Shown: in pieces, positions 63,335-64,000 of the stretch | Position numbering within the stretch: the stretch's first letter is position 1 | Layout: each line of letters opens with the position of its first letter | NCBI GenBank assembly: GCA_963724065.1 | Contig: CAVRTB010000001.1 | Span: 682,001-746,000 of the forward strand | Source: DASRIA01 sp963724065 | GTDB taxonomy: Bacteria > Actinomycetota > Thermoleophilia > Solirubrobacterales > JBBDJG01 | DNA length: 64,000 bases | Reading direction: 5' to 3' | The notes under the pieces: model-generated | What the model saw: only the letters and a program-made list of their open reading frames with translations | The model's database searches: none | Told to the model about the DNA's origin: nothing | Translations under genes and position numbers: made by a program

Positions 63335-64000
63335 TCAGGCGGCCAGCGCTGCCCGCGGATCCGCGGCGGCTGCGCCGCCCACGAACCGGGGATGCGCGAC
63401 TCCGAGATAGCGGTCGAACGCCCAGCGCGTGACGGCGCGGGTGGCCATCCCCCGGAAGGCGAGCGTCAGCATGCGCGGCGGGACGCGCGGCATGAACCGC
63501 TGCCCGCGCAGCAGCCATGTGAACTTCCATTCGTGCTCGGCCGAGAACGCTTCGTAGCGGCGCAGCGCCGTCGCCCGGGTCGCGCGGCCGTCGAGGACCT
63601 CGCGCAGTTCGCGTCCGAGCGCGATCCCGAAGTAGAAGGCGGTGCGGATCCCCTCCGCGGTGAGCGGCAGGCAGTGGCCGGCCGAGTCGCCGGCGAAGAA
63701 CACCTCACCGTCGGCCGCGGGTCGCAGCTGATGAGGGATCCAATTGCCCTGGTAGCGCACGGCGTCGCGCGCCAGGCGACCGGCGAGGTCGACGGTCGGG
63801 TCCTTTACGTGGAAGCGCGGGTCGAAGGACCCGACGCCGACCCGGACCTCGCCGGCCGCGGGGAAGCTCCACCCGTAGCCGGCGGGCACGATCGAGCGGT
63901 CGATCCAGACCTCGAGCTCGCCCGACGCTCCCTGGGGGTGCACCTCGAGGCCGCGTGAGAGCGGTGCGCCGGGCGGCTGATGGCCGTCGTCGCCCAATAC
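63335..64000 (-). CDS. Geranylgeranyl-reductase-like FAD-dependent oxidoreductase, C-terminal part (5' end outside window)
   Basis: About 220 codons of the C-terminal part; the frame is open to the window edge, so the Rossmann N-terminus is missing. GEVFFAGDSAGHCLPLTAEGIRTAFYFGIALGREL is the second FAD-contact motif (GD...G) of the GGR/FixC group. VPAGYGWSFPAAGEVRVGVGSFDPRF is the substrate-domain phrase of the same group. Probably reduces isoprenoid double bonds or is a related flavoprotein. Confidence 0.8.
   Translation of the reverse strand, partial: VLGDDGHQPPGAPLSRGLEVHPQGASGELEVWIDRSIVPAGYGWSFPAAGEVRVGVGSFDPRFHVKDPTVDLAGRLARDAVRYQGNWIPHQLRPAADGEVFFAGDSAGHCLPLTAEGIRTAFYFGIALGRELREVLDGRATRATALRRYEAFSAEHEWKFTWLLRGQRFMPRVPPRMLTLAFRGMATRAVTRWAFDRYLGVAHPRFVGGAAAADPRAALAA

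Overview
The window is a high-GC chromosomal segment dominated by housekeeping genes. It has dense operons, many GTG/TTG starts, many 1-4 nt stop/start overlaps, and TANNNT boxes so close to start codons that many mRNAs look leaderless. The gene order mreBCD-mrdA-rodA-rne-rplU-rpmA-obgE-proB-proA-nadD-rsfS, together with comEA-comEC-holA-rpsT-murJ-lepA, hrcA-dnaJ-prmA-yqeY-phoH-ybeY-era, hisIE, trp and liv genes, suggests a rod-shaped actinobacterium, most likely of the Thermoleophilia (Solirubrobacterales/Gaiellales) type. The taxonomic placement is inference; no rRNA is present.

Layout. 1-3010: folC tail, small membrane and zinc-ribbon proteins, ndk, maf. 3077-11794: elongasome operon (mreB, mreC, mreD, PBP2, rodA) running into RNase E/G and ribosomal proteins L21/L27. 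11841-16953: obgE, proB, proA, nadD, rsfS, with a SnoaL-like gene on the opposite strand. 16983-22007 (minus strand): an accessory patch with a PD-(D/E)XK nuclease frame running through a tRNA-Ala gene into a Phd-like antitoxin sequence, an HD-GYP gene with a structured leader, and a cupredoxin/DUF1501/DUF1800 operon. 22119-29069: leuS, cupin, comEA/comEC, holA. 29096-34964: rpsT, murJ, lepA, a secreted protein, two MaoC-type dehydratase subunits. 35100-41879: heat-shock regulator, DnaJ, PrmA, YqeY, PhoH, YbeY, Era and a small CxxC protein. 41952-50684: hisIE and a complete set of tryptophan genes (trpE-G-D-C, htrA, trpF-B-A). 50719-58323: a branched-chain amino-acid-type ABC importer (livFGMH) flanked by two substrate-binding lipoproteins, with pfkA. 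58413-64000: malic enzyme, polA, a YdcZ-like membrane protein, a CsbD-like protein and the C-terminal part of a geranylgeranyl-reductase-like flavoprotein.

Most interesting features: (1) the open frame nuclease / tRNA-Ala / antitoxin, in which the nuclease has no stop codon before the tRNA and the antitoxin has no start codon after it; (2) an exact 3 x 63-bp tandem repeat of two-hairpin units just upstream of the RNase E/G ribosome binding site, with a diverged, apparently covarying relative between mreB and mreC; (3) strong palindromes inside trpE, between trpG and trpD (a 163-bp fold-back with terminal inverted repeats) and after murJ. No CRISPR array, transposase, phage gene or rRNA was found.
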